The notes: generated by a model not told the origin, from the sequence alone. A stretch of DNA of 64,000 nucleotides from Saturnia japonica (GCA_033032175.1 CM065331.1:10292370-10356369), one strand, 5' to 3'; shown: positions 21,659 through 33,819, counted from the stretch's first letter. A program made the numbers and translations.

Positions 21659-23455
21659 TTAGGAGGTGCCCCCAGGGGGGAGTACTCTCGCCACTACTCT
21701 GGAATTTGGTTGTAAACGAACTCATCACTGACCTGAACAAAAACAGTTAATATACTGTAGGCTATGCTGATGATCTAGCAATTCTACTCAGTGGGTCACA
21801 TGAAGGCACACTCTGCGATCTGATGAGGGGTGCCTTCCGCATAGTAGAAAATTGGTGTAAAAAACAGGAACTCACTGTTAATCCGTCGAAAACGGAACTA
21901 GTGTTGTTCACTAACAAACGCAAATTGAGTAACTTTGTTTTACCAAAGTTATTCGGCACTGGACTAGCACTAGTAGCTGAAGTCAAATACCTAGGCGTAA
22001 TTTTAGACAGCAAGCTACTGTGGAATAAACACCTGGAGAACAAACTAAATAAGGCTTGCATTACATTCTGGCAATGTAAAAGATTACTGGGCAAGAAATG
22101 GGGTCTATCTCCAAAGATTACCCACTGGCTTTATACTACCGTAATTCGACCGACCGTTACCTATGGTGCAGTGGTTTGGTGGCCTAGGACCGAACTAAGC
22201 ACAGTCAGACGAAAGCTGCAGCAATTCCAACGATTGGCTTGCTCAGCTATAACCGGCTGCATGCGCACCACGCCAACAACAGCCCTGGAATCATTCTCGG
22301 CATGCCACCCTTAGATCTGTTTATACAACAGGAGGCCGCGGTATCAGCAATACGAATGACAAATCTGGGACTGTGGGGCAATCCGAATGGACCACACACA
22401 AAAATTTTAAAGAAGGCTATCATGTACGAACCTCTGATAGGCTCTCCGTGTGATAGGATCCTAAAGAAACATATTTTCAACAGAAACTACTCGATAGAAC
22501 TATGCGAAGAAAAACAGGACCAATCCGGCATAAACGAGGTTCGCATATATACAGATGGTTCAAAAACTGATACAGGAACAGGCGCTGGGGTATTTTCCTG
22601 TGATCTAAACATTAAAATATCAATAGCCTTAGGGCCACACAGTTCCATCTTCCAATGTGAATGTGTAGCCATTACTGAGGCGGCAAACGCAGTGCTGAAC
22701 AGGAAAATAGAGAACCACAATATAAGAATTCTCTCCGACAGCACTGCAGTCTTACGAGCTCTGGAGAGTAACATACACGACTCTGGGCTTATAAATGAGT
22801 GTCACAAAGTACTGGAAAGGGTTACAACTAACAACAAAGTAACCCTACAGTGGATTAAAGGGCACAGCGGATCACTGGGCAATGACGCAGCAGATGAACT
22901 GGCAAAGAGAGGTTCCGGCACTCTGCGGATGGGTCCTTTACCCATATTGCCTCTGCCGTTCAGCCTGATTCGCTCGTTGCTGCGTCAAAGAACAACAGAA
23001 TCACATAAAGATCAATGGACAACAGCCAGTGACTGTAGACAGTCAAGGAAGACACTGCCCATCCCTGAACCGCGATTGTCGCGGCGACTTCTTGGTCTTA
23101 ATAGAAGTGATCTACGTGTTATGGTAGGCACTATAACTGGCCATTGTTCACTGAACAAACACCTTTATGTTCTAGGTGTCACTGACAGTCCCATGTGCAG
23201 AGCATGCATGGAGGGCGAAGAAACCGCTACCCACGTAGTCCTGAAATGCGCGGGAGTTGCAATCCAAAGGGCGAAAACCCTCAAAAACCCGAGGTCACTT
23301 CGAGAAGCCTGTGAATGCCCCAGGAGGCTTCTGTGCTTCTGGTCGGAGTTGGGCTGGCTGGAATAGCCAGCCGGAATATCTACGCACAATGGACCTAGGA
23401 AGAGTCTAAGTGCGGACAAGTGGAGCCCACATAACATAACATAACACATAATATA
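21659..23455 (+). mobile_element. Non-LTR retrotransposon, 3' half (RNase H-bearing, I/R1/LOA-like)
   Basis: Begins at the gap inside the reverse transcriptase and ends after the ORF2 stop in a tail of repeated aacataacataacacataat words (about 23,430-23,455). Only the 3' part is present in this contig; the 5' part may lie in the gap. Confidence 0.85.
21664..23366 (+). pseudogene. LINE ORF2: reverse transcriptase, RNase H, zinc knuckle (broken)
   Basis: Read in order: CPQGGVLSPLLWNLVVNEL, one in-frame TAA, then GYADDLAILLSG with the YADD active site, KYLGVILDSKLLWN, and a connection region. A 1-nt frameshift near 22,290 moves into LGMPPLDLFIQQEAA. RNase H follows: IYTDGSKTDTGTGAGVFS (first Asp), CECVAITEAANAV (Glu), RILSDSTAVLRAL (Asp), and WIKGHSGSLGNDAADELAKRG. 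A C-terminal CRACMEGEETATHVVLKC knuckle precedes TAG 23364-23366. One stop and one shift make it inactive. Presence of RNase H argues for the I/R1/LOA group over jockey. Confidence 0.88.
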
Positions 23456-23845
23456 ATTTCGTCATAACATTCGTGCATATCTGGGTACTACGCACACCAC
23501 GCCACGCCACGGCACGGCTACTATGGCACAGAAACGTGGTCGCCAACTATGGGCTCCATAAGAAAGCTCAAAATCCTAGATTTAATGTAAATGTATGTAC
23601 TGCGAAGGAAAATAAAACTTATTCTTATATAATAAAACGCCCACCATCATTCTACATGTAATGTGATGTGTAATTGAGCAAAAACGTAAAGCAGTAATAG
23701 CAGTCAAGGTCACTAATCATTCCCATAAGCTAGATGCGGGAGGATGTGGAGTTAGCATCATACTTAATCATAATAATGAGATCACATCCTTCAACAACGA
23801 ATAATATTATGTTTGCGATGAATGTATCCAATAAACAATACTTAC
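23456..23845 (-). other. Sequence 3' of exon B3
   Basis: Downstream intron of B3 on the - strand. The word ataaaacgcccacca (23,633) also occurs downstream of B2 in the right arm (31,640), supporting shared origin of the two introns. No further importin exon is seen before the LINE. Confidence 0.5.
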
Positions 23846-24118
23846 GTCGGTATCTTTCATGTCTTCACAGCTGAGCAGTTTGCATAAAGCCGGTATTACG
23901 TCGCAGTCGATGAGCGCCGCAACTTGTTTCTTGGTGCCTCTGCAGCTGAAGTTGGAGACGGCCCGCAAAGCCTGTCTCTGTGTCTCGAGCTCGCCCTTGT
24001 CGAGTTCCTCCACAAAGTTGGGTAGCAGACCAGCGTCCATCACCGCCTGCACTTGTTGCTCATTCCCAGACAATACATTGCCCAGGAACCGTACAGCTTC
24101 TTCACAAATCACTTTTTC
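23846..24118 (-). CDS. Importin-alpha-3-like, exon B3 (ARM7-8 module, only copy)
   Basis: 91 codons on the - strand between acceptor GATTATAG (24119-24120 side) and donor GTAAGT (23845 side), phase 0-0. ARM7 reads EEAVRFLGNVLSGNEQQ and ARM8 reads ALRAVSNFSCRGTKKQ; both canonical Trp are Arg. It ends LLSCEDMKDTD, where importin alpha 3 would continue into ARM9. It lies in the spacer, in line with the right-arm gene (next exon upstream A3 at 27,614-27,862), and has no partner in the left arm. Confidence 0.87.
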
Positions 24119-24288
24119 CTATAATCAGTCGTAGTAGAAATTCATGTAGAGTTCATGTTACAAGGCAAATTCATGTCCTGGCAATACTAGCATAATGCTG
24201 CCGCCGCCATTTTGTTTGCTGACTGTTAACACTCTCCACTAGAAGTAATAGTGTGTGAAGTGTACTAAGAGGACAGTCGAGGGAATTG
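24119..24288. other. Short intron segment upstream of B3
   Basis: Between the B3 acceptor and the transposase remnant. Nothing is recognised. Confidence 0.35.
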
Positions 24289-25099
24289 GTGATACGCTTG
24301 CGTGACTATTTTGAAAGAGAAAATCAAAATTGTGGACCCCTTTTGCCCGTGTCACAAGTGCGTGATCGTGTTGCGGAAGCTCTAGGCATCAGTCTGAGTA
24401 CAGTGGACAAATATTACTAAGGAAGTATATGGCAAGAGTGGCACAGAGCTAAATAAGCCCTCAACGCCGAAAAAGAAATAAAATTGTACGTAGTAATCAA
24501 TGTGGACGAATTTGACGCTGACGCAATACGACGTCACATATATGCCTGTTACTTGAGAAAAGAGTTTCCAACATTAAGGAAGTTGACTAATGCACCGTAT
24601 CACTCTCGCCAATTGGATAAAATACCAATGCAGGCCAATAAAAAGTCAGATATTATAAACTGGCTTCGCAATAATGGCGAAGGCATAGACGAATCTATGT
24701 TGAAGTGTGAACAGATAAGCATTTTAAAAACAAAAACCCAGATACGTGGTGGACGAAATGGCAGCAGAACATGGCCATACAGTTCTCAGACTTGCACCAT
24801 ACCTCTGCCAATATAATGCTATCGAAATGATATGGGCACAAGTCAAAGGATATGTTGCCAGAAATAACACTGGTCCGCCATTTACAGCTAATAAGATGCT
24901 TGAATTACTAAAGGATTCTTGTAATCAAGTGACGCCTGAAAATTGGTCTAGTGTAGTGGAAAGGACTGTACGACTAATATTATCGGATTGGAAAGAGATG
25001 TGGCCTTCGACACCATTATAGAGCAAGAACCAATCACAATACACTTAGGTGAAGACGGCGAGTCTTCAGACGAAAGTTCTATGTCGGAAGACGACTAAT
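24289..25099 (+). pseudogene. IS630/Tc1-mariner-type (DDE_3) transposase, internally deleted
   Basis: Helix-turn-helix part: RLRDYFERENQNCGP and VSQVRDRVAEALGISLSTVDKYY, then a stop. It resumes with VINVDEFDADAIRRHIYACY and FPTLRKL, which is joined directly to NAPYHSRQLDKIPMQANKK; the stretch that should lie between, including the first catalytic Asp, is missing. After a frameshift near 24,735 it reads YVVDEMAAEHGHTVLRLAPY and NAIEMIWAQVKGY, which holds the catalytic Glu. A second shift near 25,000 leads to an acidic tail (GEDGESSDESSMSEDD, TAA 25,097-25,099). It lies in the intron between A3 and B3 of the - strand importin copy. Confidence 0.8.
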
Positions 25100-25789
25100 A
25101 ATAAACAAATATGTATAAATATTCATCTGGTTGTTTTAATTTTCGTATACAAACCCCTTAATATAGCCATTGATTTGTTTTGAAAAAGATTATGTTTAAT
25201 TTATAATATTTTATTGATATTTGAGTGAATTCGATTTACCGATACTGATTTATATATCATGTATAAAATTATTACAGCGAATACATTCGACCCCATCACT
25301 AGTTACGATAGAATGTAACTAAATTTAATACGATTAACAATTATCATTTTTTTGGAAAACCTGTTACATTTGCGGTATTATAATGTTTGTAAGAAGTCAT
25401 AATTAAGATAATGTAATAACATAACGCAGTTAGAATATTTATTTATAAACTCATTTTAAAGTTAACTTTTACGTAATTTGGAATAGTTACGTTCTAAAGC
25501 AGCTGTCAAAAAGTGGTTAACCTGGTGGACAAGGTATAAATAAGGACCAAAATGTTTGTAGAACATTGTATTTACGTATCATCAACCGTTACGCCAGCGT
25601 ACACGGATACAGCAGTTAGGGAGGGATGACACTTCCGACTTACATAACAAAAATCAATATTTAAGGCTAGCTGAGAGGTGTAGCCTAATGTTAGATAGCC
25701 TTATCTATACAATTAATAAAATTGAAGTGTCTGTTTGTAATATCAAAATATCAGCTTTTAACTAAACGCATTTGAAAGTATATACGATA
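25100..25789. other. Intron of the - strand gene, nothing recognised
   Basis: AT-rich sequence matching 20,850-21,530 in reverse complement. Confidence 0.4.
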
Positions 25790-26655
25790 CATATAACAAA
25801 AACCCCAATTTTAAAATTTTTGTCCGTCTATCTGTCTGTCTGTTTGTTCCGGGTAATCTCCGAAACGGTTGGACCGATTTGATGGGAATTTCACTGATAC
25901 ATAGCTGATGATATAGGGAGTAACATAGGCTACTTTATTTTAGAAAAAGAATTAGGGTTCCGCACACATAAAAAAATTGTCATGGTGAATCAATTCGGGC
26001 GCTTAAATGGCTTATGCTGAGTAAACCATAAAAGATATAGCAAATTAATATGCTACATAATCATAGGCATTAAAAAGACCTACAAAAAAGTCCGGGAAGT
26101 ATACATCTATTTTGAAAGGAACACCCACAATAAGCATTTTTGTCTTTAAAATAGTCTGGAGCGGGGGAGCAAGATTCGCGCGGGCATTTTGCAGTCCACG
26201 TGAGCGAAGCCACGGGCACATCTAGTATATACTATCTCTCGTATGTTTGGCTATCACATACAAAAATAATTTTTCGAATCCGCCTAGTAGTAGTTCCAGA
26301 GATTAGCGTGTTTAAACATACAAACAATCAAATGAAAAAAAACTCTTCAGTTTTATTGTATTACTAGCTGTGCCCGCGGCTACGCTCGCGTGGACTACAG
26401 AATGTTGTCGATCAGGCACACGCACGAATCTTGCTAAGCCCGCTCCCGGTTATTTTAAAGACAAAAATGCTTATTGTGGGTGTTCCTTAGAAGACCTATA
26501 CTCTCGCTAACTTTTTTGTAGGTCTTTTGAATGTCTATAATCATGCAGTAGATACATAATTAGATATATTTCTTATGGTTAACTCAGCGTAAGCCATATA
26601 AGCGACCGAATCGATTCACCGTGATCAGTTTTTTATTTTTATTTACACGGAACTC
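25790..26655. repeat. Head-to-head SINE/LINE tail pair, right-arm copy
   Basis: Same inverted pair as at 19,616-20,465, without the 374-bp element (empty site at about 25,785-25,795). Confidence 0.65.
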
Positions 26656-27215
26656 TATACTATTTCCATTTCTTTATTTTCTCGATGACAGTTCTAATTT
26701 GATAGTTGTAGTGTTGTGACCAAATAAGTAATGATATCGATCTGAACAAATATCGATACGAAATAAGTAGCGACGATTCATCAGATTTTGATTAAAATAA
26801 ATAAATAAAGATTACCTGTCGTTATAATTATTTCGTTTCATTGTCGAGTACCTACTTATTTTACAACAGCTTCGAAAATTTTGAATTTGTTGGCATTATC
26901 AATCAAGAATTAATACGTGTAACATCTTGTAATGAAATATAATATTAGTTTCTAAATTTGTACAAAAGTATCCGGCAGTAGTTTAGTTTCTTACATTTTG
27001 AGAAAAAATATCGGGTCTGTTATCGTGTTACGTTTATCGATATAGCTCCATCCCTATCAGTTTCTCCGACTCTGATATAACCTTGTACGTGTGTAAACGT
27101 CATATTTTTATAAAATGATGCATTCATAATGTAAAAAAGACGCTCGTTCAAGTTTTCACAGGAGCTGTCATCGAGAAAATAAAGAAATAGAAATGGTATA
27201 ATTCTTTTTCTATAA
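26656..27215. mobile_element. MITE-like element, right-arm copy
   Basis: Reverse complement of 19,052-19,615, with the same tttctttattttctcgatga-containing inverted ends. Confidence 0.55.
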
Positions 27216-27613
27216 TAAAAGGGCCTAATTATTCATAACATGAGCAGTTCGATCCTCGTATATAACTGACATTTGTGATGAGCATAATATAGTCAGTTGT
27301 TGTTGTCTGGGTGTATTTATCTACATATGTATGTATATCACATATTTAGCTACCAGAATACAAGCTTTGTTTAGTTTGGTATTAAATGACCGTGTGTGAG
27401 ATTGTGTCTTATTTATTGTATACTGTATAGTATCGATATATATTTATCCATAAAAGTGTATTTTCTATTTCCAAAATGCAACTCATGGGACAATTGCTAA
27501 AGTCACAGATAAATTAGGAAAGTTTAATGGACGTCACATCTTCATATTATTTCAACTAATAACGACAACTCGCTGAGAGCAAACTATAAGTAATATATTT
27601 CTAGAGCACTCAC

Positions 27614-27862
27614 CTGAGACAACAGAGCTGGTATGTATGACAACACGCCACAGTCCAACACAACCTGAATCTGTTCTTCAGTACCAGCGGCTATGTTACC
27701 GATAGCGCATAAAGCAGCTGCCTTTACTTTGACTTCCTCGTGAGAGAGCAGAGTTATCAGTTTGCGAACAATGTCAGATTCAATGATTACCTTCATCACC
27801 TGCGTCCTGTAGTCAATATTATGTATTATATTGCCGAACGTATATGCAATATGTATTAGGAT
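27614..27862 (-). CDS. Importin-alpha-3-like, exon A3 (right copy)
   Basis: 83 codons, phase 0-0, same splice sites as the left copy. Differences include LFSHEEVEVK to LLSHEEVKVK, ALSAIGN to ALCAIGN and CGALSY to CGVLSY. It is followed on this strand by exon B3. Confidence 0.85.
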
Positions 27863-29010
27863 CTAAAAGGAAAGTGATAATAAACATTAAAACTTGTACG
27901 CACTGAAAAATATAGTCTACAGTTTTTTTTTGTTTGTAAAGGTTAATATAATACAGAGATTACATAGGACATTTTTCCACCCTACTTTCTGAGCAGGACG
28001 TTTTTAAGTTAAATCGAGGCGGACAGACAGACTAAATTTTTTTCAGGTCATATTCGTGTTCAGTGTCCTTTATAAACGATGTCGATGTACATTGGGGAAA
28101 ATTACTGATATAGAATTTCCATTTAATGCATTAATTACATTTTAAAATATTGGAACAGTGTGTAAAAGAAAAGTATTAGTCAAGTAGCGAGTAGAACTCG
28201 CGCCCTGAGGGTTTTCTACAATCCGTATGTAGGTACTGTGATATCTACGAGAGATGGCGTGTGTTCATGAGACAAACTTATAGTTTCCGGACCCTAGGCG
28301 CTAGGATACCACGTCTATACAGTTATGAAAATAACAACAAATATAACTTTGTTCTCTAATCATTCCAGACGGAATTTCAAACATATTATTTTCGGATTTC
28401 TCCTTAATCTTATATGAAAAGACCTCCCCCGTGCCAATTTTCAAGACCTTGATAATCCTTGATACCCTATGGATTTAAAGATTTTTTTTTTACAACATTA
28501 TGAGGCAATAGAGTTTAGTATTTGATACCTACTAGTTTCAATTTTATACCGCAAACCTTTATCGAGAAAAAATAAATAAACCGTAATATGTTTTTGCGTT
28601 ATGATTCCACACGAGTTTTTAAATCGGAATTATTTCTTAACTTATGTCTTCTTAAATTTCATGACTGCGAGTCTTAAGAAATAACCCTATAGGTATGATA
28701 ATCGGCCAGTGAGCAGGACTTTAACAATGAAATGTTTTAACTCTTATTTTGTTGTATATTGTGTTTTGAGAAGAAAAATATACTTTAAAATATATATTTA
28801 TTAACATATTACATGGTTAAAGACGTGCATTTTTTATAATATTTTATGACATAAGAATTTTTTACAAATTTAAAAGAACTTCTTTCTTTAGAAGCGGCCT
28901 GCCATACGGCCCAGTTACGATTATTAACAACATTCACCCCTTAATCTGTAACTAAAATCAATATAATCATACTCGTTGTAAATAACATTAATACCTATCA
29001 GTACTTTCAT
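27863..29010 (-). other. Intron upstream of A3 (right copy)
   Basis: Mirror of 17,250-18,391. No gene is seen. Confidence 0.4.
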
Positions 29011-30345
29011 CTAATTGTAATGTAATAACAGTTATACAATTAATCTTTAAATTGTCCAGGAATAATGTTTGTTAAAAACATATTTTTAATGCATCGAACA
29101 TGCTTTGCCGTTGACAAACCTTTGGTTAAAACATCAGCTAACATTTTACCCGTACGAAGATAAACCAATCTTATTTGATGATTTTCAACCAATTCCCGAA
29201 TAAAATGATAACGTACATCTATGTGCTTTGTCCGATTATGATGAACTGGATTCGAAGCTAATTTCTGAGCACTTTGGCTATCTTTAAAAAAAAGTAACAG
29301 GATTAAACTTACCTGATAACTCAGTTAACAAACGTTGCAAGAAGACTGCTTCTTTAGAAGCACTAGATAGCGCCATATATTCTGCCTCCGTTGAGGAAAG
29401 TGCAACAGTTGTCTGTTTTTTACACTCCCATGAGATAGGTGCATTGGAATATTTAAATAAGTAACCTGTGTACGATCGTCTATCGCGTCCGTTGGCCCAA
29501 TCAGCATCTACGTACCCACATAAAGGTTCTTCGGTTTTCTTATAAATAAAAGAATAATCAACAGTACCTTTTAAATAACGTAGAACGCGTTTAACTGCAA
29601 CCCAATGAACATCAGTATTTTGTTTATTAAACTGACTTAGAAAACTTACTGAGTAAGCAATATCAGGCCTTGTACTAAAAGCCAAGTACATCAGACGACC
29701 AATTAAGTTCTGGTATGGAACATCTGCGACTTTTTGTTCCTGGTGTGAATATAAGTCAATACCTGGGTCAATTGGAGTTGTTGCCAACTTACATTCTTCC
29801 ATATTAAAAAGTTTTAAAATGTCTAAAATATACTGTTTCTGGTTAATTCTAATTTCATTTTGAGAACAAGTTATATGTAGACCAAGACAGTAGTTTAAAT
29901 TACCTAAGTCTTTAATTCCAAAATATTTCTTTAGACCTTCACGTAAATGACTCAACTGATTATCATCATTAAAAAATAATATTAAATCGTCTACATATAC
30001 AGCTAATAAACTAACCTTTGAATGCTCCTTTTTAATATAAATACAAGGTTCTAATTTAGACCTGTTATATCCAAATTCTACGAGTACATCATGTAATCTC
30101 TTATTCCAAGCTCTGGCAGCTTGCTTTAACCCATATAAAAATTTATTTAAAGTAGCATGCATACCTTAGATTCTTCACCTTCTAGTATAAAACCTTCAGG
30201 TTGCTCCATATATACATTTTCTTCTAAGTCACCATGTAGAAAAGCAGTATCAATATGTAAATGATGCATTTTTAAATTCCTTTCAGCAGCTAAAGCAAAC
30301 AATAATCTGAGTGAAGAATAACGAATAGTGAAGAATATTTGCGTT
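29011..30345 (-). pseudogene. Copia pol fragment (reverse transcriptase-RNase H), right arm
   Basis: Undisrupted by the left-arm insertions: from IRYSSLRLLF through the YVDD active site and the full RNase H (YVDADWANGRDRRSYTGYLF, STEAEYMALSSASKEA) to the pol C-terminus and TAG at 29,011-29,013. Frame breaks occur at about 30,160 and at the T/A run near 29,290. It shows the original single copy of the 123-bp segment and empty sites for the pogo-like element (about 29,450) and the hAT element (about 29,025). Confidence 0.88.
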
Positions 30346-31805
30346 GACGTAGAACCTTAATTATTGACAGCAGTATTAAATTATAACTTTATACTATACC
30401 TCAAGTGATCGGAGAAAGAGGTTCTTGGTTCACGGACAGACGGACAACCGAGTGATCTTATAAGACTGTAGGTAGTGCTCAAAAAAGCGATCGGAAGAGT
30501 CCTCCAAGTCGATCGCGATACTTATTGAAAAGTGGGAAATACCTCAAAAGTCTTGGCTAATGAGATCCAAGCCACCTATCCAAAACGAGGTATTGTAGAT
30601 TATTTACCAAATTTTGATATTCTATGGCAGAAGAGGAATATCCGCATATGAAAGAATTAATAACTATTCCGGTAGCAAGGTTGTTCGGATCTACTTATTA
30701 GTGCGAGTCAACAATTTCATAAATAAAAATTATGAAATCTAACTAACACAATCGTGTTACTATCGAAGACCTATCACCTCGCTTACGATCGGCACTCACT
30801 CCATCCATACATGCCGTCCTATGGAAACTACACAGATGTTATGCAATTCAATGCATCAACATTCAGATAAAACGTTTAATTAAAGAGTTTGCAACTTTAC
30901 TTTGTACCTAAATATACCTTAAGCCTTATTGAAAACCATTTCATAAGCATTATGTATTTTTCTTTCATAATAGTATGATGGCAGTCGATAACTTACTAGC
31001 TAAATATTTTTTGGCATATCGCCGTCACTATAAATTTGAACACTCCTGCTATAAGAGTTCCCTATTTTTCATTTTAGGTATGGAGCCCTAAAAAATCAAA
31101 AACTTTCATACATATTTATAGCGTCAGGTTTAACTGAAACTTATTTTGTTGTCGGTACCCCTTTTATTTCGTACAAAATGAGCATTTTACAATTTAATAT
31201 TTCACTTAGTGTACTCTTATTGACGGCTTGCAGAGCATTCCGCCATCTCCTTAAATCACGTATTTAATTGATTCATTCAATCTACAGTTGTCTGTTCCTT
31301 ACATTCTTACATGCATAGGATAACACATGTTTTAAATAACCTCATTTTTTTTGACGTCGGTTAAATACATTTTGAATGTTTTTATTGATGTGAAACATCC
31401 ATAGGTGAGAGTTAAACCTGATTTCGGCATGACGATACATCGCCACGCTATATGATGGAATATATAATATGTACTATGAATTATGAATATACAATTATGA
31501 AAAAATTCCCTGCAACTCCATTGACCCCCCCCCCCCCCCCCCCCCACAGGGAAATTGTCGGGACATCCTTTGGGACCCCCTTCGATGTTTCACATCTGCC
31601 AGGCATCCCATGACAGATTTTTATCATTTATTTTTTTATTTTATAAAACGCCCACCACGACTCTACTTACGGCAAACAATCCAATGATAGACCAAAATGT
31701 GAGATTACACCATAATCAACATTTCAAGTGAATCTTTATGAGAGTACAACCTTCAACAATGACTGTTATGAACGCGAAGAAAGTATCATTATAATGAATA
31801 CTTAC
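30346..31805 (-). other. Intron after B2 (right copy) with repeat and poly-C run
   Basis: Mirror of 9,212-10,659. The repeat at about 31,330-31,620 contains a run of 20 C at 31,527-31,546, where the left arm has only a short G run (near 9,460). Confidence 0.5.
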
Positions 31806-32075
31806 GTCAGCTTCCATGTTCTTGGAGTCGAGTAGATTGCTAAGAGTTGGCACTATGCCGCAGTCAATGAGCGCAGCCACTTGTTCCCTGGTACCCTTAC
31901 TGGTCAGGTAGGTGACGGCCTGCACAGCATGCCTCTGTGTCTCGGGCTCACCACTGGCAAGTTTTTCCACAATGTTGGGTAGCAGGCCAGCGTCGATCAC
32001 AGCTTGTACTAGTTGCCCATTCTGAGACAGTTTATTGGACAGGAACAGTACAGCTAACTCAGAGATCTCCTTTTC
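31806..32075 (-). CDS. Importin-alpha-3-like, exon B2 (right copy)
   Basis: 90 codons, phase 0-0. ARM8 reads AVQAVTYLTSKGTREQ: the Asn that the left copy keeps (VSNL) is lost here (VTYL). The end reads LLDSKNMEAD. Other features as the left copy. Confidence 0.85.
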
Positions 32076-32865
32076 CTACAATCAGTTGAAGCAAAAAATG
32101 TAATATAAATGTATTATCATCACATAAATTGTGTTCAGAATCAAAACGCCTGCGTAAATAGAAACTGGATATGCACCTGCTGGTCACGAAACGTGACGCG
32201 CTAAAGCGAGTTCGAATATTGAAGTCCAAAAATCGTTAACACTTAAATTTTGAACGTTTAGAAACGAGTTGGGAAGCGCAGTGTTGCCATTTTAGTTTTG
32301 TTGGCACGTGAACACAGAATATATACAAAATATGCAGATGAAACTGTTTAATATAGTTAACTTTTTCCAGCAAAGTAGAATGTTCTCAATGAGGAGAAAT
32401 AGTTCTCAGATTAGACAAAATATTTACAAATAAATGTTTCATTAGTAGAATCGCATACATACTCTTTCTTATTCGTCGTATTCTCAAATAGTTAGTTGAT
32501 TCACAATATACAGTATCGGCACTCTATGCTATGTGACTTGTTATGGTTTGCAACGCTCGTATAGATGAAAACCAATGAATATGTGTTTTGAATGCATCAT
32601 TATTTTTAATTAGATCTTCAAATTTTTTAAGTACGAATCAGCTGTAAACTTATCTCTGAGCAGAATACTCTTCAATATAATAATTATAAATTATTAAATA
32701 TAAATGTATAAATACTAAAATATTTCACCATTTACAAAATGCAACTTACGAGATATTTGCTAAATGCTAAAGTCACAGACAAATACAGACTTTAATGGTA
32801 TCTCAAATCTGTACCTACTATGTCAATCATTATGGAAACTTTTAATATGCTTCTAGAGCACTCAC
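32076..32865 (-). other. Intron between A2 remnant and B2 (right copy)
   Basis: Mirror of 8,177-8,941. Nothing else is recognised. Confidence 0.4.
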
Positions 32866-32914
32866 CTGATGAGACAACAGAGCTGGTATGCATGAGAATG
32901 CGCCACAGTCCAAC
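32866..32914 (-). pseudogene. Remnant of importin exon A2 (right copy)
   Basis: Last ~16 codons plus donor, joined to the same retroelement fragment (about 32,915-33,300) as in the left arm. The truncation therefore predates the split of the arms. Confidence 0.72.
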
Positions 32915-33300
32915 AAAAATGCAAAATCAACCTCTAAGGTGGTGAAAATGGGTATGAAAGTTTGATGAAAATACATCGATTTTGAAGATAGATTTATGAA
33001 AATTAGTATTAAGTAATTCAGTTAGAAAAAAAAGACGTATTTCATAGTTTTCTTTTAAATTCCATACCTAAGGGTGTAAAAGATAAGGGGGTGAAAGTTT
33101 GTATAATATAATAAAAGAGACATCTTTTATCCAAGGGCAGTACCAATGAAGTATTCATAATAAATAACACGAGTGAAACCGTGAGGCAAAGCTATCTTAT
33201 ATAATATAATACTATTAAGTGAGCAACTCTTGTTTAATTGGTTTCTCGGAAACCTCTCCAACGCTTTGGATGAAATTTTGTATGTAGATAAGTTTTTTTT
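32915..33300 (-). mobile_element. Lepidopteran retroelement fragment, right-arm copy
   Basis: Mirror of 7,800-8,127, with one extra stretch near 33,090-33,130 (gtataatataataaaagagacatc). Confidence 0.5.
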
Positions 33301-33819
33301 TATTACGAGCTAAGCTTGATTAACCTTATATTTTGTTTATTCTAACGACATAATTATAGGGTGAACAGGTTTTTAAAGGGTTGGGAATATTATTGATCAG
33401 TATCGGCTCGTCCCAAGGAGCGGTGGTGCAGTGCACTTCCACTAAAAATTAATAAACAGAATGTTTTTTTTTTTCTTATCCGTACTTATGTATTTTAGGT
33501 AGGTAACATGTATAAATTAACAACCATTTATACTCTAAACTAATCACAGCTTTTCACGAAAAACAATTACGTAAGATAAATAAGATTTGGTATTAACTTG
33601 TACTGAGTAGAGAACTAGCGATTGCCTTCCTATGAAACAACGTTAAGTACAACGCTTGTTCAATAAGTGCAAAAGAGAGCCATTCCTCACGGCCCGATAT
33701 GTGAAACAAAAGATATTGTATGACAAATGAATCCAATCTGAAGCGGTGCTCCTGCGTTACGTTTTACACACGAATTGTATGGTTTTGTTTGCATTTAATT
33801 ACGTTTTTAATTGTATATA
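33301..33819 (-). other. Intron segment, nothing recognised
   Basis: Mirror of 7,260-7,800. Confidence 0.35.

Noticed and set aside
21453..21740. 95-codon frame across the N run
   Set aside because: A third of it is N. The flanking parts belong to a transposon tail on one side and the LINE on the other.
22247..23449. Antisense frames over the LINE
   Set aside because: Shadows of the ORF2 reading frame, which has clear reverse transcriptase and RNase H motifs.
598..24118. Three separate importin genes in tandem per arm
   Set aside because: Only one exon 1 and one exon 2 are present per arm. Repetition is limited to the ARM5-8 exons.
31527..31546. Run of 20 C
   Set aside because: Probably a homopolymer expansion or sequencing artefact. 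The left arm has a short G run here.
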